Assembly: GCF_006829085.1 (NCBI RefSeq)
Contig: NZ_BJTC01000002.1
Location: 396,171-460,170 of the forward strand
Length of the DNA stretch: 64,000 bases
Origin: Chryseobacterium sp. ON_d1
GTDB lineage: Bacteria > Bacteroidota > Bacteroidia > Flavobacteriales > Weeksellaceae
Direction: 5' to 3'
The notes under the pieces were generated by a model. The model searched no databases. It was not told the DNA's origin and saw nothing but the letters and a program-made list of their open reading frames with translations. Below are positions 44,173 to 54,016 of this stretch, piece by piece. Position 1 is the first letter of the stretch. The number at the start of each line of letters is the position of its first letter. Both the position numbers and the translations under genes were made by a program.

Positions 44173-44972
44173 GCAGTTATTTCGATCATAAAGTCATCTG
44201 GATTACCGGAGCATCATCAGGTATTGGAGAAGCTTTGGTAAAAAACCTGGCAAAGAACAGCAATGCCAGAGTCATTCTGTCTTCCAGAAAAGAAGATCAG
44301 CTGCATTCCGTGGCTGAAAAAGCAGGATTGAGTACTGACCGGTATGCGGTGATTCCTTTAGACCTCAAAAATTATAAGAATATGCCTGATATTGCAAAAA
44401 AAGCCACAGAACAATTTGGAAAGATTGATATTCTGATTAATAATGCAGGACTGTCACAGCGTTCTCTGGCGATGGAAACGGATATTGAAGTAGATAAGCA
44501 ACTCATTGATATTGATTATATCGGAACTGTAGCCCTTACGAAAGCGGTTGTTCCTTATATGATCAGAGATAAAGGAGGACATATTGCTGTAGTCTCCAGT
44601 CTTATGGGAATCTTCGGAGCCCCTATGCGAAGCGGATATGCCGGGGCAAAACATGCCTTACATGGTTTTTTTGATGCCTTAAGGGCAGAATTATTCACTC
44701 AGAATATCAGAATTACCATGATCTGTCCGGGTTTTATACAGACTGATATTTCTATTCATGCAGTAACCGGAGACGGCTCATTACAAGGGACCATGGATGA
44801 TGCTACGAAAAACGGAATACCGGTGGATATTTTTTCAGAAAAAATGCTGCATGCCATTCAAAAGCAGAAAAAACAAAAAGTAATAGGAGGAAAAGAAGTG
44901 ATGGCTGTTTATCTGAAAAGATTTTTTCCAGGCTTATTGGCAAAAATAATACGTAAAGCAAAAGTGGTATAA
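44169..44972 (+). CDS. SDR-family oxidoreductase
   Basis: This 267-residue classical short-chain dehydrogenase has the cofactor loop TGASSGIGEAL (about 14-24), NNAGLSQ, the catalytic Ser in VVSSLMG and Y-x-x-x-K in YAGAKHAL. It looks like the DHRS7-type branch, which often acts on lipid or steroid-like substrates. It overlaps the FAD dehydrogenase gene by four bases and ends at a bidirectional terminator. Confidence 0.92.
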   Translation: MSSYFDHKVIWITGASSGIGEALVKNLAKNSNARVILSSRKEDQLHSVAEKAGLSTDRYAVIPLDLKNYKNMPDIAKKATEQFGKIDILINNAGLSQRSLAMETDIEVDKQLIDIDYIGTVALTKAVVPYMIRDKGGHIAVVSSLMGIFGAPMRSGYAGAKHALHGFFDALRAELFTQNIRITMICPGFIQTDISIHAVTGDGSLQGTMDDATKNGIPVDIFSEKMLHAIQKQKKQKVIGGKEVMAVYLKRFFPGLLAKIIRKAKVV

Positions 44973-45005
44973 AAAAGCTCTGTTCGGTAAAGAACAGAGC
45001 TTTTT
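44972..45005. terminator. Bidirectional terminator
   Basis: AAAAAGCTCTGTTC and GAACAGAGCTTTTT form a perfect 14-bp stem with a GGTAAA loop, between the convergent SDR and PAP2 genes. Confidence 0.85.
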
Positions 45006-45022
45006 CAGAATGAAAGTTTGTA

Positions 45023-45829
45023 TCAAAAGGTTTTCACCAGTCCTATTCCTACTGTTTTATTTTGATAAAAAGGCATAACCATGGTAGATGATAAAGTCTT
45101 TTTACTTTTATTTCCTCTCAATAAATTGTCAATTTTTGGAAACAGCCAGTAAGCCAGTTCTGTAGAAAGGATTCCAAATCCGGCTCCTGCCACAACATCT
45201 CCCAGCCAGTGCTTATCATTCAGCATTCTGTATACAGCTGTGAAAACAGCGAACGGATATCCTGAAAGACTCAGCCAGAAATTAGTGTCTTTATACTCCC
45301 TGAACATAAACTGTGCTGAAGAAAATGCTGTAGCAGAATGTCCTGAAGGAAACGATAAGGTGTTGGAACCGTCAGGCCTTTCTTCTTTTACCAGATATTT
45401 TAACGGCATGGTAAAAGCTGCGGCAATCAGTTGTGAAGAGGCATAAATAATAGTACGGTCTCTCAGATTGTGTTTTCCTTTTATCCCCATGGCATTAAGT
45501 CCGTAAACCATTACTGCCGGAGCGTATTGGGTATAATTATCCAGTTTTATCTGTGCAGGCTGATGCTCATTGATTTCAACTCTTGTTGATTGATTAAGGT
45601 TTTTCAGGTTTTTCATGCTTAAACCTGCTACACCATAAGCAATAAAAGCCGCAGGAATAATCAGTCTTTTATAGTTCAAGGTGGTTTTTTGAGCATCTCT
45701 GGTGATCATACTGTCCTGTACGGGGGTCTGAACAGATATTGTATCAGTGGTATTCTGTGCATTGATTCTGCCAATGGCTGAACTCAAAACCATTACATAA
45801 ATCAGTGTTTTTTGCAAGTACTTTTTCAT
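45023..45829 (-). CDS. PAP2-family membrane phosphatase
   Basis: This 268-residue protein has a signal or first helix at the N-terminus and the three phosphatase motifs in order: KYLVKEERPDG (KxxxxxxRP), FPSGHSATAF (PSGH) and YRMLNDKHWLGD (RxxxxxHxxxD). Such enzymes act on undecaprenyl pyrophosphate, phosphatidic acid or lipid A. It follows the outer-membrane receptor gene by 31 nt and is probably in its operon. Confidence 0.92.
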   Translation of the reverse strand: MKKYLQKTLIYVMVLSSAIGRINAQNTTDTISVQTPVQDSMITRDAQKTTLNYKRLIIPAAFIAYGVAGLSMKNLKNLNQSTRVEINEHQPAQIKLDNYTQYAPAVMVYGLNAMGIKGKHNLRDRTIIYASSQLIAAAFTMPLKYLVKEERPDGSNTLSFPSGHSATAFSSAQFMFREYKDTNFWLSLSGYPFAVFTAVYRMLNDKHWLGDVVAGAGFGILSTELAYWLFPKIDNLLRGNKSKKTLSSTMVMPFYQNKTVGIGLVKTF

Positions 45830-45860
45830 CCTAAATCACATTAAAATTATCCAATCTGTA

Positions 45861-48284
45861 TTAAAATTTATAGCTGTATCCTAAACGGATTACCTGGGTT
45901 TCGTAATAATCATTGCTTGTGTAGGCAAATCCATTTCCCTGAACAGATTTCCTGATGACCATTGTGTTCAGTAAATCTGAGGCGTTCAAAAACAGTTCGC
46001 CCTTCCCTTTCTGAATCGTCTTTTTTACTCCTGCATCCATGGTAAATCTTGACTTTGTTTTTCCCTGTGGAATGATGTCTGGTGCCAGATACACCAGGGT
46101 AAACTGCATGTCCAGTCCTTTTGAAAAATGAAAAACGTTATTCATTTTGATATTTCCTGAAATGGCAGTCTGCCGGTCGGCTGAAAAAGTATTAGGCTGA
46201 GGATACAGGTTTTGTACAGTAAATGCGTTGATCTGGTTACGGTATAGATTTCCATTAACATTGAAAGAATATACATCTGATACTTTCTGGTTCCATATCG
46301 TTTCCAGCCCCGTATTATAGCTTCTTCCTGCATTCTGGAATATCGCATAGATAAGTGTGCTGCCCGGGACAATACTTGAAATTCTGGTGATGGTTCCGTT
46401 GGCAAAACGATGATACAGTGCAGAATACAAATATCCGTTATCCCAATTGTGTTTGTAACCCAATTCAACAGAATTTGTAAACTGAGGACGTAAGGCCGGA
46501 TTTCCTACCTTAATGATTTCTGCGTCATCATATTTCGGGAAAATTCTGATATCCACTTCGTTGGGACGGTCTACCCTTCTGTTGTAAAAAATAGAGAATT
46601 TGTTGCGGTCATCAAGTTTGTATGCGAGCCTGAAATTCGGGAATGGCTGGGTGTAATTGTATCCATCACTTTTATACGTAGGATGGTTAGGATTGACATC
46701 GTATTGAATTTTTACATATTCCAGTCTGAGTCCCAATTCTGCTTCCCATTTTTCATTTTCAAAGACATAGTTGCCATATACTGCAGGAATAAATTCTTTA
46801 TAATCGGCTTTTCCTCCGGCAGAAACATCCAACACAGAGTTAGCGCCCGGAATAAAATTCATATTGGTAGGAATGCTTCTGTTCCGTAGCTTGATCCCGG
46901 TTTCTATTCTTCCGTATTTTAAAGGTTTTACATAATCGATGTTGAAATCATATACCTGTTCATCGGATAATAATTTGAAGGCATCAGTACCTGTAGAAGC
47001 AGGAAGATAATTATCATAGAAATACTTCTCATCCTCTCTGTGAAATGTATAATTAAATCCTACGTTCAAAATATGCCCGGCTTCTTTAAATTGATGACGA
47101 TACAAAGCTGTTCCCATTACTGTTGTTTTCAGCTCATCCTCAAGGAACTGCCACAGACGGAGGCGCTGTGATAAATCTCCATTGAAAAATGGCTGGTCTC
47201 CTCTGTCTGTAATTTTTTCACTTCCGTACATTCCTGAAATAGTTAATGTATTTTGTGGATCAATGGTCCAGTCGATTCCTGCTTTGGAGGTAAAGAAATT
47301 GGTATTTCTGTTTCTTTTCAGCTGGGAATTGATCACGGTTCCGTCATCATAAGTTCGGGTTACAAATTCGTTCTTGTTAAGCGTTTCCGTGTAAAGATTA
47401 TCAGCCTGTAAAAATAGATTAACTTTATTTTTCCTGTAATTAACAGACAATGAAGGATTAATTTTAGGAGTCAATGTATATTGAGGTCTGATCGTAGGAA
47501 GATTTTCCTTTCTTACCCAAAGTGAGCCTAATCCTGTAGTAAACCCGGCTTTCCCGTTCCAGCCATTTTGCTTATTCTTTTTCATGATAATATTGATGAT
47601 TCCGGCATTTCCGTTGGCATCATATTTCGCTGAGGGATTGTTGATGATTTCAATCTTATCAATGGCAGAAGCGGGAATGTTATCCAGCCCTGTCTGGCTT
47701 CCAAAACCTGTAAGAGCAGTCTGTTTACCATCAATCAGAACGGTTACTTTATCATTACCTCTCAATTGTACTTTTCCATCCTGAACTGTGATTCCGGGAA
47801 GGTTCTGCATACTTTGCAATACAGAACCACCGCTTTGGCTCAGGTTATCAGCCACAGAGTAGGTTTTCTTATCCAGATGGCTGTCTATTTCATTCTTTTT
47901 GGATGCTGTAATGGTTATCGCTTCTATTTTCGTTTCACTTTCCTGTTGAGGAACCAGTTCAATTGCAGGGATTTCCAGAAATTCAGAAAGGCTTCCTATA
48001 AAAAGGGGTTGTGTCTGACTCCGGAATCCCGGGAACGAAAATTCTAATCGGTAGTTCCCAGGTTTAATTCCTGTTAAAGAAAACCTCCCTTCTTCATTGC
48101 TAATTGTTCCTGCCACAAGTGTGGAATCTTTTGCACTTTTTGCCATTATATTGACATAGGCCAATCCTGCTAATTTCATTTTATTTTTTACGATTCCCGA
48201 TATCGTAACGGCAGTGACTTGTGCAAAAGCCATAGAGGAATATAACAGAGTTATTAAAAAAAACACCAGCCTAATCCTATTCAT
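45861..48284 (-). CDS. Outer-membrane beta-barrel receptor (TonB-dependent-like)
   Basis: This 807-residue protein has a signal peptide (LVFFLITLLYSSMAFAQ), a carboxypeptidase-regulatory-like domain (about 25-110), a plug-like domain (about 130-240, with LQSMQNLPGITVQDGKVQLR) and a C-terminal outer-membrane beta-barrel of the family-3 type, ending in YETQVIRLGYSYKF. Ligand unknown. The gene cluster (PAP2 downstream; PepSY-like protein and a two-component system upstream) suggests an envelope-stress or surface-remodelling role. Confidence 0.9.
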   Translation of the reverse strand: MNRIRLVFFLITLLYSSMAFAQVTAVTISGIVKNKMKLAGLAYVNIMAKSAKDSTLVAGTISNEEGRFSLTGIKPGNYRLEFSFPGFRSQTQPLFIGSLSEFLEIPAIELVPQQESETKIEAITITASKKNEIDSHLDKKTYSVADNLSQSGGSVLQSMQNLPGITVQDGKVQLRGNDKVTVLIDGKQTALTGFGSQTGLDNIPASAIDKIEIINNPSAKYDANGNAGIINIIMKKNKQNGWNGKAGFTTGLGSLWVRKENLPTIRPQYTLTPKINPSLSVNYRKNKVNLFLQADNLYTETLNKNEFVTRTYDDGTVINSQLKRNRNTNFFTSKAGIDWTIDPQNTLTISGMYGSEKITDRGDQPFFNGDLSQRLRLWQFLEDELKTTVMGTALYRHQFKEAGHILNVGFNYTFHREDEKYFYDNYLPASTGTDAFKLLSDEQVYDFNIDYVKPLKYGRIETGIKLRNRSIPTNMNFIPGANSVLDVSAGGKADYKEFIPAVYGNYVFENEKWEAELGLRLEYVKIQYDVNPNHPTYKSDGYNYTQPFPNFRLAYKLDDRNKFSIFYNRRVDRPNEVDIRIFPKYDDAEIIKVGNPALRPQFTNSVELGYKHNWDNGYLYSALYHRFANGTITRISSIVPGSTLIYAIFQNAGRSYNTGLETIWNQKVSDVYSFNVNGNLYRNQINAFTVQNLYPQPNTFSADRQTAISGNIKMNNVFHFSKGLDMQFTLVYLAPDIIPQGKTKSRFTMDAGVKKTIQKGKGELFLNASDLLNTMVIRKSVQGNGFAYTSNDYYETQVIRLGYSYKF

Positions 48285-48402
48285 AATCTATATTTAAAAT
48301 TTTACGCTTTTTTATATCCATCCATATGAAGTGTTCTCATTTTATTTTGTAAAAACATTTCAATCTGGTTAATGGGTACACATTCTAAATTTGTATTCGG
48401 GT

Positions 48403-48831
48403 TTAATCTTTAACTTCTTTCAAAAATTTTCCTTTGCTATCGAAAATCAGATCTTTGTTGTTTACTTCAGCTTCATAAGTAACTTCCCCTTTTGCATCAG
48501 TAATTTTAGCGGCTTCTTTTATCTTTTGATTAGGATAGTTTTCAGCAATATATTCTTTAATAAGTGCAGAAAGGGAGTTGCTGTTGATCTGATTTTCAGT
48601 TTCAAGAATATTGCCTGAAAGATCTATTATAACAGAGGTTCCCGTTCCATTTGCTTTAAAGCTGGCTTCGTAATTTCCGTTTTCCTTTTCCCATTTTGCA
48701 TCTTTAACCATCGGAAATTGTTTTTGAAAACCTTTTAGAACCATAACAGGAACATTTTTTTGCTGGATTTTTTGTGCATTAATAAAAACTACAGCTGTAA
48801 TCATTGTTAATAAAATTGCTGCTTTTCTCAT
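48403..48831 (-). CDS. PepSY-like exported protein
   Basis: This 142-residue protein has a signal peptide (AAILLTMITAVVFINAQ) and two PepSY-like repeats of the PF11396 type (FQKQFPMVKDAKWEKENGNYEASF and IAENYPNQKIKEAAKI, then TYEAEVNNKDLIFD). In Bacteroidota such proteins are often targets of two-component systems, and one lies 7 kb upstream. Biochemical role unknown. Confidence 0.88.
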   Translation of the reverse strand: MRKAAILLTMITAVVFINAQKIQQKNVPVMVLKGFQKQFPMVKDAKWEKENGNYEASFKANGTGTSVIIDLSGNILETENQINSNSLSALIKEYIAENYPNQKIKEAAKITDAKGEVTYEAEVNNKDLIFDSKGKFLKEVKD

Positions 48832-48940
48832 TGTATTAAAATTTTGAATTTACTATACAATATTCAGAAATGATTTAGAAGAAATTTTGAATTTTCAGAT
48901 TTTTAAGAAATAAACTTTACTTTTTATTTAAATTCAGTTT

Positions 48941-49960
48941 TTACTTGGTGGTTTTTATAGCAAGAACCTGAAATGTTCCTTCTTTGATTTTTGGTCTTCC
49001 GCGGCTGTCCTTTTCTTTGTCGTCAAAATCAGCTGTTGGCAAATAGAGATTGTGGGTCGAGTTGTCTAATGCAATTGTACGAGCTCCTTTTTTAGTTACA
49101 ATATTTTTGAGTGCTACAAATTGATTTGCATTTTTCTCCTGAATAACAGAGATATTTCCTTCTCCGTTGGAGGTGTAGATTGTATTGGTTTTATCATCGA
49201 ACACAGCACCGTCACAACCTTCTCCAATAGGCATTTTCTTAACCAGTTTACCGGTTTCGGAATCTAAAATCACCAACATTTTATTACAGGTACTGAAAAG
49301 TCTGTTCGTTTTTGTATCTATTACAAGTCCGGAAGGTTCTTCTTCTTTATCTAAATTCCAATGATTGGTTACCGTAAAATTCTTGGCATCGATCACAACA
49401 ATTTCGTTTTTATCTTCAATATTGACAAATATTTTTCCTTTCCCATTGCTCACCGCAGTTTCAGGTTTTCCACCAACATCAATGGTATTGACGACTGTGT
49501 TATTCTCCGGATCGATTACGCTAATGGTATTGGTTTTACCATTGCAGACAATCAGTTTTTTAGAAAAAAAATCATAGAAAATAGCATCAGGATTTTGTCC
49601 GACCGGGATTTCTGATGTAACCTTATTGGTTTTAGTATCAAATACTTTTACAGAATTCAGCTTCCCGCAAGTAATAAACCCATTCGTAGAATTTGGAGGA
49701 AATGCAATGCCGTGAACACCAGTTGTTTCTTCAATCTCACCGACATTTTCTCCCGTTGTTGTATTTAAAATATTGACCCTGGTTCCGTGACTTACATATA
49801 ATAAATTGTTTTTAGGATGTATCGTTAAGTAATCCCAACCGTCACTGTTTCCTCCTATTTTGAGGATTTTAATTGTATTTGAGGAAACCGTTTTCTGGGC
49901 TGTAACATTGAGTGAAAGACACAGAAAGGTACTTGCAATGATTAAAGATTTTGTTTTCAT
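48941..49960 (-). CDS. YncE-like beta-propeller protein, exported
   Basis: This 339-residue protein has a signal peptide ending in VTAQ followed by seven YVTN-type propeller repeats, visible as the recurring pattern NTTTGENVGEIEE, DTKTNKVTSEIPVG, DPENNTVVNTIDVG, DAKNFTVTNHW and DSETGKLVKKMPIG. It is the last gene of the RND operon, 22 nt after the pump gene. A role in binding the exported substrate or a metal is possible; the family itself is functionally unresolved. Confidence 0.88.
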   Translation of the reverse strand: MKTKSLIIASTFLCLSLNVTAQKTVSSNTIKILKIGGNSDGWDYLTIHPKNNLLYVSHGTRVNILNTTTGENVGEIEETTGVHGIAFPPNSTNGFITCGKLNSVKVFDTKTNKVTSEIPVGQNPDAIFYDFFSKKLIVCNGKTNTISVIDPENNTVVNTIDVGGKPETAVSNGKGKIFVNIEDKNEIVVIDAKNFTVTNHWNLDKEEEPSGLVIDTKTNRLFSTCNKMLVILDSETGKLVKKMPIGEGCDGAVFDDKTNTIYTSNGEGNISVIQEKNANQFVALKNIVTKKGARTIALDNSTHNLYLPTADFDDKEKDSRGRPKIKEGTFQVLAIKTTK

Positions 49961-49982
49961 TTTTAAATGATTTATTGATTTG

Positions 49983-52900
49983 TTATTCTATTTGTTTTAA
50001 ATTGATTTTGTTGAGTAGTGTTGGCAAAACAATGAGTAAAAGAGGTAATGCAACGATGAATCCGCCGATAACAGCAATGGCTAAAGGCTGATGCATTTGT
50101 GCTCCCGTTCCGATTCCCAATGCTAGTGGCATTAAGGCAATGATAGCTCCCAAAGCAGTCATTAATTTCGGTCTAAGTCTTGTGCTTATGGCGTAAATAA
50201 CAGCTTCTTCTTTCGTTTTTGTGGTTAAACTTTCGTGAAATTGCAGATAGGTGAAAATGGCATTTTCCCCGATGATTCCGACCATCATAATGAGACCTGT
50301 GTAACTTCCGACATTCAAAGGAGTGTTGGTTAAATACAACAGTAAAATTCCACCCGAGAGTCCCAGAACCGATATAAATAAAATGATAAGTGCCACCAGA
50401 ACATTCCTGAATAAAAACAGCATCACAGAAAAAACCAGTAAGCTGGAAACCACCAGAATAATCATCAATTCTTTAAATGATTGCTGCTGTTCTGCATAGG
50501 CACCGCCATAAACCACCGAATATCCGCTTGGCAGTTTTATTTTCTGGTTAATCTGATTCTGAATTTCCTGAATCGTTCCCCCCAGATTTCCGTTATCCAG
50601 TCTTGCGGTTACAATTCCTAATGTCTGCAGATCTTCTCTGTTAATTTCTGCAGAGCCGGTGACAACATTTACGGTTGCAAATTCATTCAGAGGTTTCAAA
50701 GTTCCGTTCGGTAAAGCAATCATACTATTATTGATATCACTTAAAGACTGATTATTTTTTTCATTGTATAATAATCGTATCGGCGTGTACTGAACATTAT
50801 CAAAGATATTTCCTGCAACATTCCCATCAAGATTCGCCTGCAGCTGATTCTGAAAATCAGGTAACGAAATATTATACTGTGCTAAAACAGGCAGTTTCGG
50901 AGTGACGACCATGGATGGTCCTGCAATCACAATTCCGTTAAAAACATCGGCTGTACCACTCACCTTTTCTACAATGGCAGCTATTTTTTTTGAATAATCT
51001 TCAATAACTTTCTGGTCCGTACCGAAAACTTTAATTTCAATTGGTTGAACGCTACTCATTAAATCTCCCAACATATCGGTAATCACCTGTCCAAAATCTA
51101 CGGTAAGGGGCAAACCTGAAGCATCAATTCTGGAACGAATATCGTCGGTAACTTCATTTGTGGTTTTATCCCGGGTTTTCTTTAACTGAATTAAATAATC
51201 ACCCCGGTTCGGTTCTGTGATGAAGAATCCCATTTGAGTTCCTGTTCTTCGGCTGTACGCCTGCACTTCGGGTGTAGACGTGATAATTTTTTCAACTTCT
51301 TTCAGTTCTCTGTCCGTTTCTTCAAGTGAAGTTCCCGGAGGTGAATTGTAATCTAAAACAATACTTCCTTCATCCATCTCCGGCAAGAATCCGGTACTGA
51401 TATTGGGAAGAATAATGGCTGTTAAAATAATCAACAGTACAATAAAAGCATAACTGAATAATGGCTTTCTGATAAAAAATCCCACCCATTTTCTTTCTTT
51501 TACATCGTGATGCCGTATGTTTTTTTCTTTTTTATTTCCTGATGATAACAGTAAATAAACGATTGGCAACAAGATCCAGGTTGCAAAAAACGAACAGATT
51601 AACGTGATAATCATCGTATCTGTCATTACGTTAAAATAAGCTCCCGCAACACCGCTCATCAGCATAAAAGGCAAAAAAATCACGATCGTACTGAGCGACG
51701 AACCAACCATTGCTTTTAATAGATAATTAATGGCTTTCTGTACTAATGTTTTTGAAGATTCTTCGGGATGTTCCTCGTGAGTTCTATGGATTTGTTCCAC
51801 TACAACAATTGCGTCATCAATGATTAATCCTATGGCAGCAGCAATAGCTCCCAACGTCATAATATTGAACGTCTGCCCCATCGCATACAAAACAAGCATC
51901 GTGAGACTTAACGTAATGGGAATCGTGATGAGAATAACTGCACTCGCCTTCCAGGAGCGGAGGAAAATAATGGCAACAATAATCGCCAGAACCAACCCGA
52001 TCCATAAAGCATCGGTTACACTTTTAATAGAATCATTGACAAAATCTGCCTGAACATAATACGGTTTTAAGACAATATCTTTTGGAAGTGTTTTTTGCAG
52101 TTCAGTGATTTTTGCCTCCATTGCTTTGCTTACATCCACCACATTGGCATTGGGTTGCTGTATGACTGCAATCAGGATACTTTCCTGTCCGTTGGCATTG
52201 ACTTTTATATATTGTTTGGCATTGTGAACAGTGATCTGGGCAATATCACCCAACAAAACGATCCGGTTTCCGTTATTGCTCACAACCAGATTTTTCAGCT
52301 GACCTTCGTTACGGATCTGAGCATCAGTAAGTGTTAAATAGAGATAACGAAAATCTGAGGAATAACCATTTGATTTAATAAAATTGGTATTATTAATTGC
52401 CTGTTCCACCGAAGCCGGCGTAATTCCCAATCTCGCCATCATCGCCTGATTCATCACAACACGGAATTCTTTATCTTGTCCGCCAATAATTCTCACTTCA
52501 CTTACTCCGGGAACTTGTGAAAGAAAAGGTTTTATCGTGTAAAGCGCCAATTGTTTTAGTTCAATCGGATCTTTTGAAGTGGAGTTCAACGAATATCCCA
52601 TTACCGGAAGAATCGACGGATTCATTTTTTCAACGGAAATATTAACATCCGGCGGTAATTGATTTCGAACTTCATTAATGCTGCTTTCAATCTGCTGTTT
52701 GGCTAAATCTACATTCACATTCCAATCCATAAAGGCAGAAATTTCACAGCTTCCTCTGCTGGTTGTACTTTTCAAAACCTGTAAATCAGGAACTCTTTTT
52801 ACAGCACTTTCCAAAACTTTGGTTACACCAACTGTCATTTGGTTTACAGGCTGTTGCCCTGCATCGGCAATGATTTTTATTTTTGGAAAAGTAATCTGTG

Positions 52901-53009
52901 GAAACAAGGCTGACTGAATTTTGGTATACGAATAGATTCCACCCGCCAGTATGAGGAAAATTAATACCAGCAATGGATTTTTATAGGTTACAAAAAATGA
53001 CTTTTTCAT
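49983..53009 (-). CDS. RND-family efflux permease
   Basis: This 1008-residue inner-membrane pump has the RND architecture: TM1, a periplasmic loop, a bundle of helices from about 335, and the repeat. The proton-relay helix carries two adjacent Asp (GLIIDDAIVVVEQIHRTHEE), as in HAE1 and related pumps. It is a little shorter than AcrB. Three bases separate the adaptor from the TolC gene upstream and 77 separate it from this gene, so the set is one operon. The substrate cannot be read; drugs, metals or lipids are possible. Confidence 0.94.
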   Translation of the reverse strand: MKKSFFVTYKNPLLVLIFLILAGGIYSYTKIQSALFPQITFPKIKIIADAGQQPVNQMTVGVTKVLESAVKRVPDLQVLKSTTSRGSCEISAFMDWNVNVDLAKQQIESSINEVRNQLPPDVNISVEKMNPSILPVMGYSLNSTSKDPIELKQLALYTIKPFLSQVPGVSEVRIIGGQDKEFRVVMNQAMMARLGITPASVEQAINNTNFIKSNGYSSDFRYLYLTLTDAQIRNEGQLKNLVVSNNGNRIVLLGDIAQITVHNAKQYIKVNANGQESILIAVIQQPNANVVDVSKAMEAKITELQKTLPKDIVLKPYYVQADFVNDSIKSVTDALWIGLVLAIIVAIIFLRSWKASAVILITIPITLSLTMLVLYAMGQTFNIMTLGAIAAAIGLIIDDAIVVVEQIHRTHEEHPEESSKTLVQKAINYLLKAMVGSSLSTIVIFLPFMLMSGVAGAYFNVMTDTMIITLICSFFATWILLPIVYLLLSSGNKKEKNIRHHDVKERKWVGFFIRKPLFSYAFIVLLIILTAIILPNISTGFLPEMDEGSIVLDYNSPPGTSLEETDRELKEVEKIITSTPEVQAYSRRTGTQMGFFITEPNRGDYLIQLKKTRDKTTNEVTDDIRSRIDASGLPLTVDFGQVITDMLGDLMSSVQPIEIKVFGTDQKVIEDYSKKIAAIVEKVSGTADVFNGIVIAGPSMVVTPKLPVLAQYNISLPDFQNQLQANLDGNVAGNIFDNVQYTPIRLLYNEKNNQSLSDINNSMIALPNGTLKPLNEFATVNVVTGSAEINREDLQTLGIVTARLDNGNLGGTIQEIQNQINQKIKLPSGYSVVYGGAYAEQQQSFKELMIILVVSSLLVFSVMLFLFRNVLVALIILFISVLGLSGGILLLYLTNTPLNVGSYTGLIMMVGIIGENAIFTYLQFHESLTTKTKEEAVIYAISTRLRPKLMTALGAIIALMPLALGIGTGAQMHQPLAIAVIGGFIVALPLLLIVLPTLLNKINLKQIE

Positions 53010-53086
53010 TGGTAGTTATCTATTTAAAATTGCCAAATAATTTCGCCAACGTATAAATTGACGGGATTTCAAGAGCTCATTTCAGA

Positions 53087-54013
53087 TTAAGGTTTTTGTA
53101 TTTTCACAGTTGCCGTATCACTCAATCCGAAATTTCCTGAGACAATCACCCTGTCTTTTGTCGTCAGATTGCCCGATTTTATCTGAATGTATTTATCTGT
53201 TTCCACACCTTTTGTGATGTTTGTTTTTACGGCTGTTGTGTCATTGATTAATTTCATCACCCAAAAAGAAGATTGGGTCTCATCACTTACTACCGCCATT
53301 TTAGGAACAGACAATCCATAAGCGGAAGTTTTAGAAAAGCTGATCGTACCAATCAGATTTTCAGGGATAGTATTATCGGGAACTTGTAAAAGCACTTTCA
53401 CCGTTTGAGAAGTGGCATCAACAGAAGGCATTACTTTTGTAATTCTTCCCTGCAAAACGGTATTATCAGGTAAAGTAATCGGTAAAGAACCTTTATTTTT
53501 TATAATTTGAAGATATTCGTAAGGTACATCGACCACAAAACCGAAACTGCTTGCATCGGTAATGGTTGCCAGAACTTCCCCATCCTGAACGTAATCTCCG
53601 ATCTGGTGATTCAACATGGCGACATATCCCGTTGAAGGGCTCATTACCGTTGTTGTTCCGCTGAAACGAAAGGATTTATCCAGTTTATTGATGGTATTTC
53701 CCAATGCTCTTGCTTCTTTGGTCTGTAATCCGAAAAGAACAGAACCTCTGCCAACATGGTCTGCCAATTTAATGGTCATTTTTGTAATATAACCTGTGCT
53801 GTTGGCTTTTACATCGGATTTTAAGAGATAAGTTGCGGTAGCATTCAGCGTTATCATATTATTGAGTTGAGCCGTATCTGACGGATAAGCAACTGTAACC
53901 AGTGTTTTTGGTTTTGTGTCTGCTGCGGGTGTGTCTGCAGAAGCCGTTTCGTTAGTTTTATTGCAACTGAAAACAATAATAGCTGATATAATAAGGACGA
54001 TTATTTTTTTCAT
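53087..54013 (-). CDS. RND efflux periplasmic adaptor, lipoprotein
   Basis: This 308-residue membrane-fusion protein has a lipobox (SAIIVFSCNK, Cys at about 17), so it is probably anchored in the inner membrane. The lipoyl half-motifs ATYLLKSDVKANSTGYI and TVMSPSTGYVAMLNHQIGD flank a short hairpin, followed by beta-barrel domains. It is short compared with AcrA. It joins the RND pump to the TolC protein encoded upstream. Confidence 0.92.
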   Translation of the reverse strand: MKKIIVLIISAIIVFSCNKTNETASADTPAADTKPKTLVTVAYPSDTAQLNNMITLNATATYLLKSDVKANSTGYITKMTIKLADHVGRGSVLFGLQTKEARALGNTINKLDKSFRFSGTTTVMSPSTGYVAMLNHQIGDYVQDGEVLATITDASSFGFVVDVPYEYLQIIKNKGSLPITLPDNTVLQGRITKVMPSVDATSQTVKVLLQVPDNTIPENLIGTISFSKTSAYGLSVPKMAVVSDETQSSFWVMKLINDTTAVKTNITKGVETDKYIQIKSGNLTTKDRVIVSGNFGLSDTATVKIQKP

Positions 54014-54016
54014 GAT

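Noticed and set aside
46142..46468. Long open frame inside the outer-membrane receptor gene
   Set aside because: Shadow frame; the receptor frame has clear beta-barrel sequence across this stretch.
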